Made by a program: the position numbers and the translations under genes
The notes under the pieces: model-generated
The model's database searches: none
What the model was told of the DNA's origin: nothing
Seen by the model: only the letters and a program-made list of their open reading frames with translations
NCBI GenBank assembly: GCA_963691705.1
Contig: OY829538.1
Coordinates: 30,586,836-30,650,835, forward strand
Length of the DNA: 64,000 nt
Reading direction: 5' to 3'
DNA from: Viola odorata
Taxonomy: Eukaryota; Streptophyta; Magnoliopsida; Malpighiales; Violaceae
Part shown: positions 54,142 through 64,000 of the stretch, one piece after another
How the letters are laid out: the number at the start of each line of letters is the position of its first letter
Position numbering within the stretch: the stretch's first letter is position 1

Positions 54142-56388
54142 ATGCCTAATACTAAGAGATCTTCCGATGAGGAGGATCCTCAAGGATCCGTCGGAGAAGA
54201 AAAAATCACCATTACCCCTACCTCTCTCTATACTCTGCCTTTAGTTAATCGTAGGCTTGCTGCGTGTAATGCGCAATTTCCCAGAGAATATCCGGTGCGC
54301 GTTGCTTCCGAATCACTTCGCCTGAACAATGTTCTGCCCGGTAACAGTAGAATATTATATGCTAAGTTATTTGACCATGGGTTTTGTCTTCCTCTTGACC
54401 CACTTGTTGAGTTGTTATTGGCTAATTCTGATTTGGCTCCGGCTCAATTGAGCCCTAACGCGATTTGCGTTGTCAGTGCCTTTGCCGCACTGTGCCGTTT
54501 CAAGGGAATCGAGTCTCCCACTCTGGCCTTGCTTCATGACATTTTCCAGTTGTATTCTCGTAAGGGGGTGATATCAATATCCCCTCGTTATGAAGATGGC
54601 TCATTGAAGCCTTTTACCTGGAAGCTTATGGGTATCAAGTCTTCTGTTCCTCATTGGAAAGAGGAATTTTTTATTATTGATTTGCCCGAGCCGTTATGGA
54701 GGGCCGGCTTCAATGAGAAAATTAAAGATGGGGCTTGGGGCCATCGGAAACCCCTTTCTGATCTAGAAGATGGCTGGTTGAAGACGCTACTTCAACTAGA
54801 TTTCAGCGTTGATGCCCGAAAAGTGGCTAACGGTCTGGAAATGTAACAGTGCAAAAAGAGTGAGCGTTTGCCCTTTTTCCTTTTGTGCTGCCAAGAGGTA
54901 TTAACGCTAACATTTCTTTAACTGTGCAGTGCCTCCGCCTGGTTGGGAGCCCGAGTATTTCCGGAGGAAGAGGAAACAGGAACAAAGGAAGAAAGCTGCC
55001 GCCACCGCCAGGGCTGCTGCTGCTATCGCTGCGGAAGAGGAAGGCATTGCTACCGCTACGGGTACTACCTCATCGCCACCTCTTCGCACTCCTGTCACAA
55101 GGAAGAAGAGAGTGAGGAAAACACGCGCCACGCAACCCGTTTCCCTTCACACCGTTATTTCTTCGGAGGCGACAGTTCATCCCATTCCTACCGCGATACC
55201 TCTGGTTTCCACAGTCACCCAGGTATGCGTTCCCTTTTTTTTTCTAAGGTTTTCTTTTCTTCTGTATACTTTCTTATCATACGTGTATTGCGTTTTCTAG
55301 GAGGCTTCCACTGTTTCTGCTCAGTCAACCTCTGCGGGTGATATGTCTATTGCCGAGGTCCTTCGAGAGCGTCAAAAGAAGGCCTGCTATGAGCTTCAGC
55401 ACAGCCCTACCTCTTCTGCTGCGAATCCTCCTCTGAACGTCTCTGAGGGCGGTGGCCTTCCTGCCGAGCAATCGCAGGGTATTGATTTCGGGGGTAATCC
55501 TCACATTTTAGGTGATTCCTCCACCGCGACGGGCCATAACTCAAGTGCCCTTAACCTTGAAGTATTTGGTGGAGATGGGTCCCCAGCGCCCAACGCGGGA
55601 GGTTCTGGCAATCGACCCTCTTCTCCTGCCGCTCTATTTTTTGTTCCAATGTCTCCTCCTAGTATCGCGAGAGGTGGCCCTGCCCCTGCTTTGATAGCCG
55701 GTGCTTCTACTTACAATCCTCCCCTCATGCCCACACATCATATTGGTTTGCGTTCCTTCAGAGACAACATTTTGCAATTTCCTGCTGGGACTGATCATGA
55801 TTCCATTCTCGCGTCTACCTCTTACCTGATAGCCGAGATTATGTCTCTTCCAAGGGAGAGGGATGCCTTTGCGGCCAGGAGTGAGCAGGAGCGTATAAAC
55901 TTTCTTCGCTCCCAAGCACTCTCTTTTTTCTGCCACCTCCATTACCTGGATGAGGAGAATGCTAGGATTGCCGCAAACGGGCAGGGGGAGGTGACCAGGT
56001 TGTAGAACGAGCGTCAGAGTTTTGTGGACGCGCTTAACATTGCCAATCAAGAAACAGAGTCTGCCTATCAGGAAGTGACGACTGTCAAGCAAGAGTTGGA
56101 GGCTGTCAAGCATGCTTTGGAGGAGGAGAAACGGATTCTGACCGAACACCTTTCTCGTGAGGAGAATGAGTTGCGCCAGGTACTTAAGAAGAGCTGACTG
56201 CCGATCTGGCTTTAAACGTTGAGAAGAATCAATGGTACTTAAGGGAAGGTGGAGGGCTCATATCGGAGGCGTTGATGCATCATCATGGGATAGAAAAACT
56301 CCATATTGATGAGTTGGCTGCATATTTTGATAGGAGGGTCTCCACTATTACTGATGACAGCTTCTATTTATGGAAATCGAGGCAGTAA
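54142..56388 (+). pseudogene. Extra ORF 2, paralogue of extra ORF 1, three exons, broken
   Basis: The start is ATG 54142 (MPNTKRSSDEEDPQGS) in the same GTTATG context as extra ORF 1. Exon 1 is 54142-54859, intron 54860-54929 (GTGAGC...TGTGCAG), exon 2 54930-55222, intron 55223-55300 (GTATGC...TTTCTAG) and exon 3 55301-56388. All phases agree. Breaks are TAA at 54844-54846 just before the first donor, TAG at 56003-56005 and a frameshift near 56190. The N-terminal domain (CLPLDPLVELLLANSDLAPAQ) and FFCHLHYLDEENARI match extra ORF 1. A coiled coil follows (KQELEAVKHALEEEKRILTE). The second exon is Lys/Arg/Ala-rich (RRKRKQEQRKKAAATARAA). The intron positions show a gene-like past. Confidence 0.6.
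55223..55300 (+). other. Predicted second intron of extra ORF 2
   Basis: 78 bp, GTATGCG...GCGTTTTCTAG, phase 0. An in-frame stop lies inside it and disappears on splicing. Confidence 0.6.
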
Positions 56389-56879
56389 GGAGGAGTCAAC
56401 GCACCACCTGCTCCTTAGTTTCTTTAGATAAATTCTGATTTTTTGCGGCCGATGAGTCCTTCCTTGTTTTGTAATGTTAACGATATCACTTTTTGCCTTG
56501 GTTGGGCTACCCCTTTTGAATGGAACTTCTTTGTCTGCTCTGTTTCATAATACTGCTTGCACAATTATTCGTCCATGGCGTTTGCTGTCGCGCCTCTATA
56601 GATATGCCCACTTTGCTCTCATATGAACTTCATTCAGGTTCCTCAACTGCCTTTTCAATGGCCTTATTGTTGCTTTCCGATAGCATTTCCGAGAATGACT
56701 CAGCATTGCTCAGATTCAAATCACCCTTTGTTGTCAGAGGAGCTTTCTTGCCCCGTTAGGCCTGCTACGACGTTGTTGTTGCAGTAGGGATGTCTTTCCT
56801 GCCTTATTTTGCCGGGTATCGACCGCTCAACTTCTAGCTGGAGTGTCTCCTCCTTCCTTCCGCCGGAGATTGGCTTGGG
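56389..56879. other. Spacer between extra ORF 2 and K array
   Basis: No gene is seen. A 79-codon plus-strand ORF (56520-56759) has no features of a real protein. Confidence 0.4.
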
Positions 56880-57372
56880 GAGTGCCTCGTCTTAGCGAGC
56901 TATCTGATCAGGACCAGCCATCGCAAGGATAGGATTTTCACTCCTAAGCGTTGAAACCTCGCCTCCCTGGAACGTGCCTCGTCTCAATGGGCCGTCTATG
57001 TGAGCACGGTTGCCACAAGGATAGGATTTTCACTTCCAGGACGGAGTTGGTCTCTCCTTGGGGTCGTGCCTCGTCTTAAGGGGCCGTTTATATGAGCACA
57101 GTTGCCACAAGGATAGGATTTTCACTCCCAAGGATACCGGGGCGTGCCTCATCTTAATGGGCCGTCTATATGAGCACGGTTGCCACAAGGATAGGATTTT
57201 CACTCCCGGGAGCGTTTGGGGTCGTGCCTCGTCTTAATGGGTCATCTATATGAGCACGGTTACCACAAGGATAAAATTTTCACTCCCAACGCTTAGCCAT
57301 GCCAGGGCGTGCCTCGTCTTAATGAGCTGTCTGATGAGGACCAGCCATCACAAGGATAGGATTTTCACTCCT
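56880..57372 (-). repeat. Degenerate tandem array after K pol, about 6 units
   Basis: Units end (plus strand) in AGGATAGGATTTTCACTCC at about 56944, 57035, 57128, 57209, 57287 and 57371, and share GTGCCTCGTCTTAATGGG(C)-like cores. In K's sense each unit begins GAGTGAAAATCCTATCCTTG, the same word as in G2's array, at a similar distance after the integrase stop. Confidence 0.88.
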
Positions 57373-57464
57373 GGCATGCTTCACTATCTATATTTTATTC
57401 AACAACAAACACACAGAGAGATATATCTTGTTAGAATAGTATTGATGTTACCAGATAGGGTGAG

Positions 57465-58063
57465 CTAGTTCCTGGCGTGGTATAGCTTCAGCCAGGCTAT
57501 ATTCCACGAGTTCTGTAGGGGCATTCCATCGAGCGTTTCCAAGTGGTAAGCTCCTCTTCCAACAATACGGGTGACGCGATACGGTCCGTCCCAGTTTGGA
57601 CTAAGTTTTCCCATGCGTTGCCCTGCCGCTCGTCTATCTCTGAGCACTAAGTCTCCAGCTTTGAGCAATCGCTCTCTCACTTGCCGGTTGTGGTATTGCG
57701 CCATTTTTCTTTTTTAGTGTAGAGGTTTCACAATGTTTCCTCATGTGTTTCGGGTAGGGCGTCAAGGTTAGCACGTAACCTTTCCTCGTTATTTTCTTCT
57801 CTGAAATGAGCCACCCGAAGGCTCATCATTCCGATCTCAACCGGTGTGACAGCTTCAGTTCCGAATGCTAACGCAAACGGGGTTTCTCCAGTGCCGGTCT
57901 TAACAGTCATGCGATAGGCCCATAGTACATATGGCAGTTCGTCTGGCCATTTCTTTTTGGAACCTTCCAGGTTTCTTTTGATGCCACTAAGGATGCTGCG
58001 GTTGGTTACCTCTGCTTGGCCATTAGTTTGGGGGTGTGCTACGGAAGAGAACCTTTGTTCGAT
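57465..58063 (-). pseudogene. K integrase C-terminal half
   Basis: Frames 57910-57728 (MTVKTGTGETPFALAFGTEAV) and 57704-57465 (KAGDLVLRDRRAAG, LSPNWDGPYRV, ending NSWNIAWLKLYHARN) give the C-terminal half. They are offset because one base is missing near 57715 and a TGA precedes it. The segment 58010-57911 with HPQTNGQAEVTNR, and hence the catalytic E, is readable. Confidence 0.82.
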
Positions 58064-59131
58064 CTAGAATTCCGCACACTGATCCCTAAAGAATTGACTT
58101 GTGAACTGTGCTCCATTATCGCTAATCAGTATGCGCGGAACCCCGAATCGCATAATGACTTGGTGCTTGAAAAAATGCCAAATTTTTTCAGTGGTGATGG
58201 TGGCTAACGCCTCAGCTTCTGCCCATCTGGTGAAGTAGTCTACCGCCACGAATTTTAGCTGAGATCTGGCCATTGGAAACGGGCCTAATATGTCAATGCC
58301 CCATTTGGCAAACGGGCATGGAGCAATTATTTCTGAGATTAGCGTGGCTGGTTTTCGAGGGATCTTAGCGTATTCCTGACATTTCTGATAGGTTTTCACG
58401 AAGTTATGGCAATCTCTTCGTATGGTGGGCCAATAGAATCCCGACCGAATGACTTGAGTTGCCAGGGTATTGCTCGCGATGTGCATGCCGCATATTCCTT
58501 CGTGAATTTCTCTTAGCACATGCAGGCCTTCTTGTTCCGTTATGCATTTAGCGGCTGGGTGGGAGAAGCACCTCCGTATTAACTCTCCATTGTAATATGT
58601 ACATCGCGCCGCCCGTTTTAGGATTTTCCTCCTTTCCGCAATTTCATCTGGTAGCCTATCATGCTTCAGATATTCTACCACTGGGATCCTCCAGTCACTT
58701 TCTATTTCTTCCACACACAACGATGCTTGCTCCTCCATGAAAGAGGGTATGGATAGCTCCTTATAATGTACCTCGTTAGGTATGGAGGCGTCTGCGTTGG
58801 CTGCCATCTTGGCGAGGCTGTCAGCCTCTTCGTTACTTTCTCTAGGGATGTGCTCGAAGATGACCCGAGTGCCTTTTTTCTGCATCTCCGATAGCTCACG
58901 CTTTACTTTGGCCAAGTATTGAATCATGACGGGCTCTCGGGCTTGGGAGTTTCCAAGGACTTGGTCCATTATCAATTTAGAGTCTCCTCGTATCTTTAGG
59001 CGTAAGCCGTATCGCTCTTCCGTCATGGTAGAGGCTTCGACGAAGAAGGTGTTTCCAATTCTGAGTCCTGCCAGCAGCGCTTCATATTCAGCGACGTTGT
59101 TGGATAACGGCTGCAGGATTCTAATGGCATA
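58064..59131 (-). pseudogene. K archaeal-type RNase H end and integrase N-terminal half
   Basis: A 320-codon frame (from 59026) includes IRGDSKLIMDQVLGNS of the second RNase H, then HEGICGMHIAS and CQKCQEYAKIP (integrase zinc finger, although the first C-x2-C partner reads KTYQKC), then D in GIDILGPFP and D in LISDNGAQF. It ends in TAG at 58064-58066 where G2 has GGA. A TGA at 59132-59134 separates it from the preceding RNase H frame (G2 has CGA). Confidence 0.85.
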
Positions 59132-59889
59132 TCACATTTCTATGCCGTTTGGCCCTACCAGGAAAACGCCTGCTCCTGCTAGCTCTTGATTTTTTACGCC
59201 GTCAACGTTGATAACCCATGAGTCTGCGTGCACTTCCGGGAACGATAGGCATGAGTGTTCTGGTTCTTCCTCTGACAGTTTTTCCGACACCTCCTTGGTG
59301 AATGTGCACTCAGCTATGAAGTCAGCTAACGCCTGGGCTTTTATTGCCGGCCTGGCTTTGTATTGCAGCCCGTATTGTTTGAGCTCGATTGCCCAAATCA
59401 ACATTCTCCCTGAGGACTCAGGCTTTCTAAAAAAATTCTCAGCGGCTGATCAGTTAGAACGGTAACAGGGTGGGCTTGGAAATATCGGTCCATCTTTCGC
59501 GTTGCCTGTATTAGAGCAAGCGCTATCTACTCGATGCGAGCGTATCGTAGCTCCGCGTCTTTTAATATGTGACTCACGAAAAATACGGGGCGATGTACAT
59601 GCCCTTCACTTCGAACGAGGACGGCGCTGACTGCCTCGTTAGCTACTCCCAGGTATAGGTATAGCTCATCGCCGAACTCAGGCCTCGTTAGCACTAGATC
59701 GGATGACAAGTATGCTTTCAGTCCTGCAAACGCGTTTTCACATTCCTCTGTCCACCCGAATGGGGCCTTGTTTCGAATGACCTTGAAAAAGGGGAGGCAT
59801 CTCTCTCCTTGCCTGGATATAAACCGTCCTAACGCGATGATGCGACCAGTGAGCTTTTGTATTTCCTTGACAGTTCGCGGGGATATCAT
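59132..59889 (-). pseudogene. K RT connection, RNase H and start of second RNase H
   Basis: Frame 59889-59527 covers the RT thumb/connection and RNase H (GRIIALGRFISRQGERC, LYLYLGVANEAVSAVLV, FFVSHILKDAELRYARIE) and stops at TAG 59527-59529 (AAA in G2). After a shift, 59404-59132 carries LIWAIELKQYGLQYKAR and VINVDGVKNQELAGAGV, with the first catalytic D of the archaeal-type RNase H. Confidence 0.82.
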
Positions 59890-60110
59890 GTGGCCTTTAC
59901 CTTTGAAGGGTTGGGCTGAATACCCTTTCGGCTAACCACGTAGCCCAAGAATTTTCCCGTTTGGAACGCGAACATGCACTTTCGTGGGTTCAGCTTCATT
60001 TTGTATTTTTTCATCACATTGAAAACTTCTTCCAAATCGGCCAGATGGTCTCCGAAGCTTTGACTTTTAATCAGGATATCGTCCACGTAGGCCTCTACAT
60101 TTTTTTCCTA
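59886..60110 (-). pseudogene. K RT palm C-terminal fragment
   Basis: This frame reads (V)DDILIKSQSFGDHLADLEE... to GYVVSRKGIQPNPSKVKAT. It is separated from the preceding RT frame by an extra A in a run of seven (about 60103-60109) and from the following frame by a 7-bp deletion near 59893, where G2 reads GCCATCCAAGACATG. Confidence 0.82.
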
Positions 60111-61626
60111 TTTGTTTTTCGAAGATCTTATTCACCATGCGCTGAAACGTTGCTCCGGCATTCTTCAGCCCAAACGGCATTGCGGTGTAGCAATATGTGG
60201 CCCTAGGGGTGATAAAGGCAGTTTTTTCTTCATATTCTGCAGCCATTGGGATTTGGTGATACCCGGAGTTGGCATCCAAAGAGCTTAAATAAGCGTACCC
60301 CGCAGTTTGGTCGACCAGCTGGTCAATTTGAGGAAGGGGATAGCAATCTTTGGGACAAGTATTATTTAGGTCAGTGAAATCAATGCACATGCGCCAATCT
60401 CCGTTAGGCTTTGGGACTAGCACCGGGTTAGCCAGCCAAGTTGGGTACTGAACTTCTCGAATGAACCCCGCGTCCATGAGTTTCAGTAACTCCTTTTCGA
60501 TAGCCGCCACTTTTTCTGATGTAAAGGCGCGTCGTTTCTGCTGAATAGGTTTGGCCTCAGGGCTGACGTTTAGTCGATGCTCCGCGACTTCTCGCGAGAT
60601 TCCAGGCATGTCCGCTTGTTTCCATGTGAATTCTCCCTTGAATTTTCTTAATAGTCGGGTTAGTTGCACGCTCTCTTCAGGGCTCAGTTTCTCACTGACC
60701 AAGAGATTTGCCTCATTGTCCTCAGTGATAGGTATTGACATCATCTGATCTAATGGCTGAGTGCGTTTTTCTTCTTTATCATCAAAAGGATCGTCTGCCA
60801 CGCAAACGTAGCGGTCGCAACTCCTCTGAGTCATGAGCAAATAACATTCGGCTACCAATTTCTGGTCTCCTTTGATTGAGACCACTCCGTCCCACGGGGG
60901 GTATTTCATTCGCAGGTGTTTTTGGGATATCGCTACCCCGAAACGATTGAGGAACGGTCGTCCCAGTATAGCGTTGTATGGTAACGTTAGATCTACAACC
61001 AGGAATAATAGCTCTTCTGAGCGCTTGGATGTGTCTTCTCGGAAGTATACTGGCAAGGATGTTATTCCGGCTACCGGTATCGGTACGCCATCAATCCCGA
61101 TAATTGGCCTCACGTATGGCGCTAGCTCCCCATCAGGGCATTTCATCAAGTTATATGCTTCCAGCGAAAATAGATTTACTGCGCTCCCGTTGTCAACGAG
61201 GGTTCTTCTCACCCCGTGACTTCCTATGACAGGTGTGACTACCAATGCGTCGTTGTGTGGGAAAACAATACCCTTTTCGTCTTCTTCTGAGAAGGACAAT
61301 ATCATTCTATCTAAGGCGTTTATCGCCTCAATTTTTACCTGGGCGCTTTCTCGCTTGCGCTTTTCCCCAAGTCTGGGCGTTTGTGGTATGGCCTCTTCGA
61401 AGTAGGGTGTTCCCCCGGCAATAATATTAATCATAGGCATCTGCTCGCTATGGACAACGAAAGCTTCTCTATTTTGTCCAAGGGGGATTGCGTTAGCCCC
61501 CGTGGCGCGTGAAGGCGCTTGCCTCTGATCAGTTGTCATTCCCGTTGGGTTGTTTCTGGCCTCTTCTCTTGCCTTGGTGGCAAATTCTCCTAGGTAGCCC
61601 TCATCGACCAATCGCTCTATGGCCAA
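60111..61626 (-). pseudogene. K protease and RT fingers/palm
   Basis: A 500-codon clean frame. The retropepsin has RTLVDNGSAVNLFS and LPYNAILGRPFLNRFGVAIS. A linker with CYLLMTQRSCDRYVCV follows, then RT with EVQYPTWLANPVLVPKPNG, MCIDFTDLNNTCPKD and YHQIPMAAEYEEKTAF. It keeps the CAA, CAG and CGA codons that are stops in G2. It ends in a frameshift just before the DD of the catalytic box. Confidence 0.88.
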
Positions 61627-63324
61627 TTTCAGTTCTCTGCATACATCTGTCTAATGTCCCTTGACCTTGTGGAACTTGCAATATGCGTTTTCCCTTCCTC
61701 CCATGATCATTCCTGGCTTCACAGGAGCCGGATATCTAATGGGCAGATTTCGCTGTTGGACTATCGCCAGGATTTCAGCCCATGGGAGTATAAGAGATGG
61801 AAGGTTAGGATCATATATCCGGCCTTTTGGCGGATCCGCTTGCTTCCGAGAGGGGGACCCTCCAGGTCTTCCTTTCGAGAAATTGCCTCTCTGTCGGTTA
61901 GAGGTCTTAACAGTATGCTCCTTTCGTTGCCCCGGAACATCAGTGGGTCGTACGTCAGGGGCACTGTTATGTGGGGCGTTAGGGGCCACGTATGGGTCCG
62001 TTGGCATGTCTCAGATCCATTCTCTATTTTCCTCCTCTTCCATTCTCGCATAATTATGCGCTTTCAGCCTTAGCGCATCCAGGGTCATCGGTGGGTCCAC
62101 CGTTAGCATGTCTCTCAATTTTTCGTATCGGCAGTTGCGTTTTAGGGCCTCAACCGCAAAATCAATAGTGACCCCTGGCGTTAGGGACATTTCAAGATCA
62201 AATCGACCTAAAAAATCGTTCAACGATTCCTGCGGTTTTCGATGGATATCGAACAGTGCAGCTGCTGACTTCCTGATAGGAATAGCCGTTGTAAACTGAC
62301 TTTTAAATTTTTCTTCCAGTTGAGAAAAATTATCAATAGATCCGGCCGGGAGTCCCTCGAACCAGAGACGTGCCACGCCTGACAGCGTCATTACGAAGAT
62401 CTGACACAATGCTGCGTCACTGCGCGTTTGGAATTGCACAAAATCTTTCACCTTATTGAGGTGAGAAATGGGATCTTTCGTGCCATCGTATGATTCTGCT
62501 GGGAGTTTCACGTGTCGATGGACTCTATGGTGCCTGACACGGTGACTGAACGGATGGCCAATGTTAATATCAGGGACCCTACGAGGCTGGTGCGGGTGTG
62601 GAATTTCAACGTCATATCTACGATTCTGAGGGTCATATTCCTGATGCCGCCTGGGAGATCGATTGCGGCTTCTTGGAGTTCGAGCTCGTCGACCCCTGCT
62701 GCTAGATCTTTCACTGTATCTAGGAGATGGCTCTCTCAATATCTCCCCCCGTCGATCATCCCAATGTTCTCTGTACTCATCACGCCGGCGAGCTATTTCA
62801 GGGATAGAGATTCCTCCCCTGTATTGTCCAGAATGTTCAGCAGGTCCACGCGCAAGCGGCGGGACGCCGATGGGGGCCAATGAGAATGGTAGGGAGGACG
62901 GGAGTCCTCTGGATTGTCGGGGCGATAATGGTCGTTCATTGACAATGGGCGGAGTGAAAACTACTTGGGAGGACACACTAGGTCTCGAGGCATGAGGAGT
63001 AAATCCAGCAGCTATCTCTGTCAACTGATCCAATTGAGCTTGGAGAGCTGCTATTGAATTTGCGAAAGGGTTGTCTGCTTCACCCATCATGGATCTCCCT
63101 GCTTGGGGGGTAAGACGACTGGTTCCTGTCACATGAGAAAAGGGAGAGCAAATCTGGAATGTAATTTCTTCCGAACTTGGCCCAGGAGGAAGATCTGATT
63201 CTCCCGCAGTGACGTCCTACACTGGGGTGGAGGCATCAGAGGTAGCGAAGGCAAACAGTCGTCTGCGGGTGTTGTATGGGATGTTGGAACTTTGGGACAA
63301 CGTCTGATCTGACTCTGATGCCTT
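61627..63324 (-). pseudogene. K gag
   Basis: One frame runs from the gag start into pol. The initiator position reads AAG (63324-63322) where G1 and G2 have ATG. TAG lies at 63219-63217, TGA at 62013-62011 and TAG at 61653-61651. Domains are the N-terminal helix (LDQLTEIAAGFTP), an Arg/Ser-rich stretch (SERSSSRGRRARTPRSRNRS), the Gag core (ESYDGTKDPISHLNKVKDFV, WFEGLPAGSIDNFSQLE) and the finger YCKFHKVKGH-stop-TDVC, in which the third stop sits. It shares the Tat Gag layout of G2. Confidence 0.85.
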
Positions 63325-63390
63325 AATCCTTCTAACTTCAGGGAGGAGGAGCTTGGTTATTAAGGATGTTCACTTAATAGAACCAATACT

Positions 63391-63406
63391 CTCAACGAAA
63401 GCACCA
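63391..63406 (-). other. K primer-binding site
   Basis: Minus-strand TGGTGCTTTCGTTGAG matches the G1/G2 PBS with one change. Three bases later the plus strand reads TGTATGACTCG, a possible LTR terminus (minus-strand ...CATACA). Confidence 0.7.
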
Positions 63407-63409
63407 AGT

Positions 63410-64000
63410 TGTATGACTCGTTGGCAAAGTAGATGCGAAGCCAACCACGTTGATATTGACGCGGTTTAAGGAATAGGGCCTCGTTATATCTTTTGATCAA
63501 GGAAAGAAGAATGCTTCTTTCAGGAATGTCCTCCCTGACGGGGCCAAACAGTGGTTAAGTCGAACATGACAAAGCCCGATCAGGGCGATAAGGGCGCGAA
63601 GGCCACGCTACAAAAATTCTAAGAAAAAGAAATACAAGAAAGGAAAATGGCACCAACAAAAGCTGATATCATAGAAGTGTCATTGTTCAAATACCCACGA
63701 AGGGACACAAAAATAGACAAAGACGAACAAAAAAGGGTAACGCTCAATCCTCACAAAAAGAAGGGGGCGACAATACCCTGCCTACTGCTGGTCTTCTGAA
63801 ATCTCTTGCCCTGGGTAGCCATTCGATCTGGCCAAGCGGAAGCCCTTGTCATTTAGATTGGAAGAATTCTTCAAAAAGGCGTTAGAAACAGCGTCACCGT
63901 CGTAAAATTCTTCCCCGTGAATCTCCACAAAGCAGTCAGCCATGATAGAAGCAGTCTTTTCAACATACCAGCGACACTTGATTACTGTTTCTGCCTTAAG
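63410..64000 (-). repeat. Probable K 5' LTR (partial, runs off the window)
   Basis: Its position next to the PBS and the TG terminus imply an LTR, but no second copy is in the window to confirm it. It is not similar to LTR J or to the G LTRs. The rightmost 219 bp hold an open minus-strand frame. Confidence 0.4.
63782..64000 (-). CDS. Open frame at the window edge, 3' end only
   Basis: The minus-strand frame is open from the window edge for 72 codons to TAG 63784-63782 (…SIMADCFVEIHGEEFYDGD..., ending GYPGQEISEDQQ). Codon use and composition look protein-like and acidic. I do not recognise it. It may be the end of another extra ORF or chance within an LTR. Confidence 0.3.
   Translation of the reverse strand, partial: LKAETVIKCRWYVEKTASIMADCFVEIHGEEFYDGDAVSNAFLKNSSNLNDKGFRLARSNGYPGQEISEDQQ

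Larger units (their letters stand above)
56880..64000 (-). mobile_element. Element K: Tat-lineage Ty3/gypsy element, minus strand
   Basis: From right to left it has a probable 5' LTR (from 63410 rightward beyond the window), PBS (63391-63406), gag (63324-61651), protease and RT (61626-59527), dual RNase H and integrase (to 57465), and the tandem array. Protein similarity to G2 is high throughout. Stops and frameshifts break it about ten times. The left end is uncertain: it may continue over the antisense ORFs to LTR J, but J's terminus (CTTATCA) differs from the terminus next to K's PBS (GTCATACA). Confidence 0.85.

Noticed and set aside
51397..56388. Extra ORFs as ordinary host genes
   Set aside because: They have introns and gene-like starts, but a paralogous pair sits inside Tat sequence and a third remnant adjoins another Tat RT in the same antisense arrangement, so an element-borne origin is more likely. 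A captured host gene is not excluded.
61661..62073. Two long plus-strand ORFs opposite K gag
   Set aside because: Both overlap the minus-strand gag frame with its zinc finger and Gag core; they are mirror frames.
48816..63409. J as the 3' LTR and K as the body of one complete element
   Set aside because: Orientation fits, but J's inner and outer termini (TGATAAC.../...CTTATCA) do not match the sequence next to K's PBS (...GTCATACA). Left open rather than asserted.
1..64000. tRNA or rRNA genes
   Set aside because: I looked for cloverleaf-like segments and rRNA words and saw none; the only tRNA-related sequences are the short primer-binding sites.

Overview
This 64-kb window is plant nuclear DNA, most likely pericentromeric or other repeat-rich heterochromatin of an angiosperm (a dicot is suggested only by the look of the families). 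I see no convincing host gene. Almost every base that can be assigned belongs to Ty3/gypsy LTR retrotransposons nested inside one another. I name them A to K. Three groups recur. (1) Chromoviruses that look CRM-like in their reverse transcriptase and in having a pol C-terminus that runs into the 3' LTR (A, B, C, E, F). (2) Tat-lineage elements with an archaeal-type second RNase H (G1, G2, K; I is similar). (3) Pol-less elements carrying an ATHILA ORF-1-like protein (D, H). Lineage names come from motif reading, not from a tree.

Layout of 1-41 kb. A minus-strand Tat-like element I (1403-3025 and 37702-39023) was split in its protease by element D (3031-37696, TSD AGATG). D's left LTR was invaded by B (3686-23103). 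B's LTR in turn holds A (3719-11672, TSD ATGAA), and B's protease region holds C (13613-20483, TSD CCATG). D's ORF was split by E (24075-32075). Inside E sits a Tat fragment G1, whose LTR was split by F (25790-29534, TSD GAACC), followed by a truncated LTR H1. A solo-LTR-like insertion (33063-33944) breaks D's ORF again. The deepest chain is I > D > E > G1 > F. The gag end of I abuts an inverted H2 fragment (39024-41328).

Layout of 41-64 kb. G2 (41329-48577, plus strand) has a recognisable 5' LTR, PBS, gag, protease, RT, two RNase H domains and integrase, with several stops and frameshifts and a 68-bp TG...CA mini-insertion. K (about 56.9-63.4 kb, minus strand) is a second full-length but decayed Tat gag-pol. 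Between them lies a minus-oriented LTR (J) and about 7 kb with four plus-strand ORFs. Two of these (51397-53513 and 54142-56388) are paralogous and have introns with consistent phases. A remnant of the same protein family sits antisense beside the truncated RT of I at the far left. I therefore read them as extra ORFs carried antisense, downstream of pol, by Tat elements.

How it works together. The chromovirus and Tat gag-pol proteins would have supplied capsid, protease, RT/RNase H and integrase. D, H, F and B lack part or all of pol and would have depended on related elements. Element A is the youngest-looking: its LTRs differ at about 31 of 1177 positions by eye and it keeps a 1259-codon pol ORF, but the catalytic integrase glutamate is replaced by lysine and gag is broken. 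Most nonsense codons I could compare are C-to-T type changes, as expected for methylated, silenced repeats.
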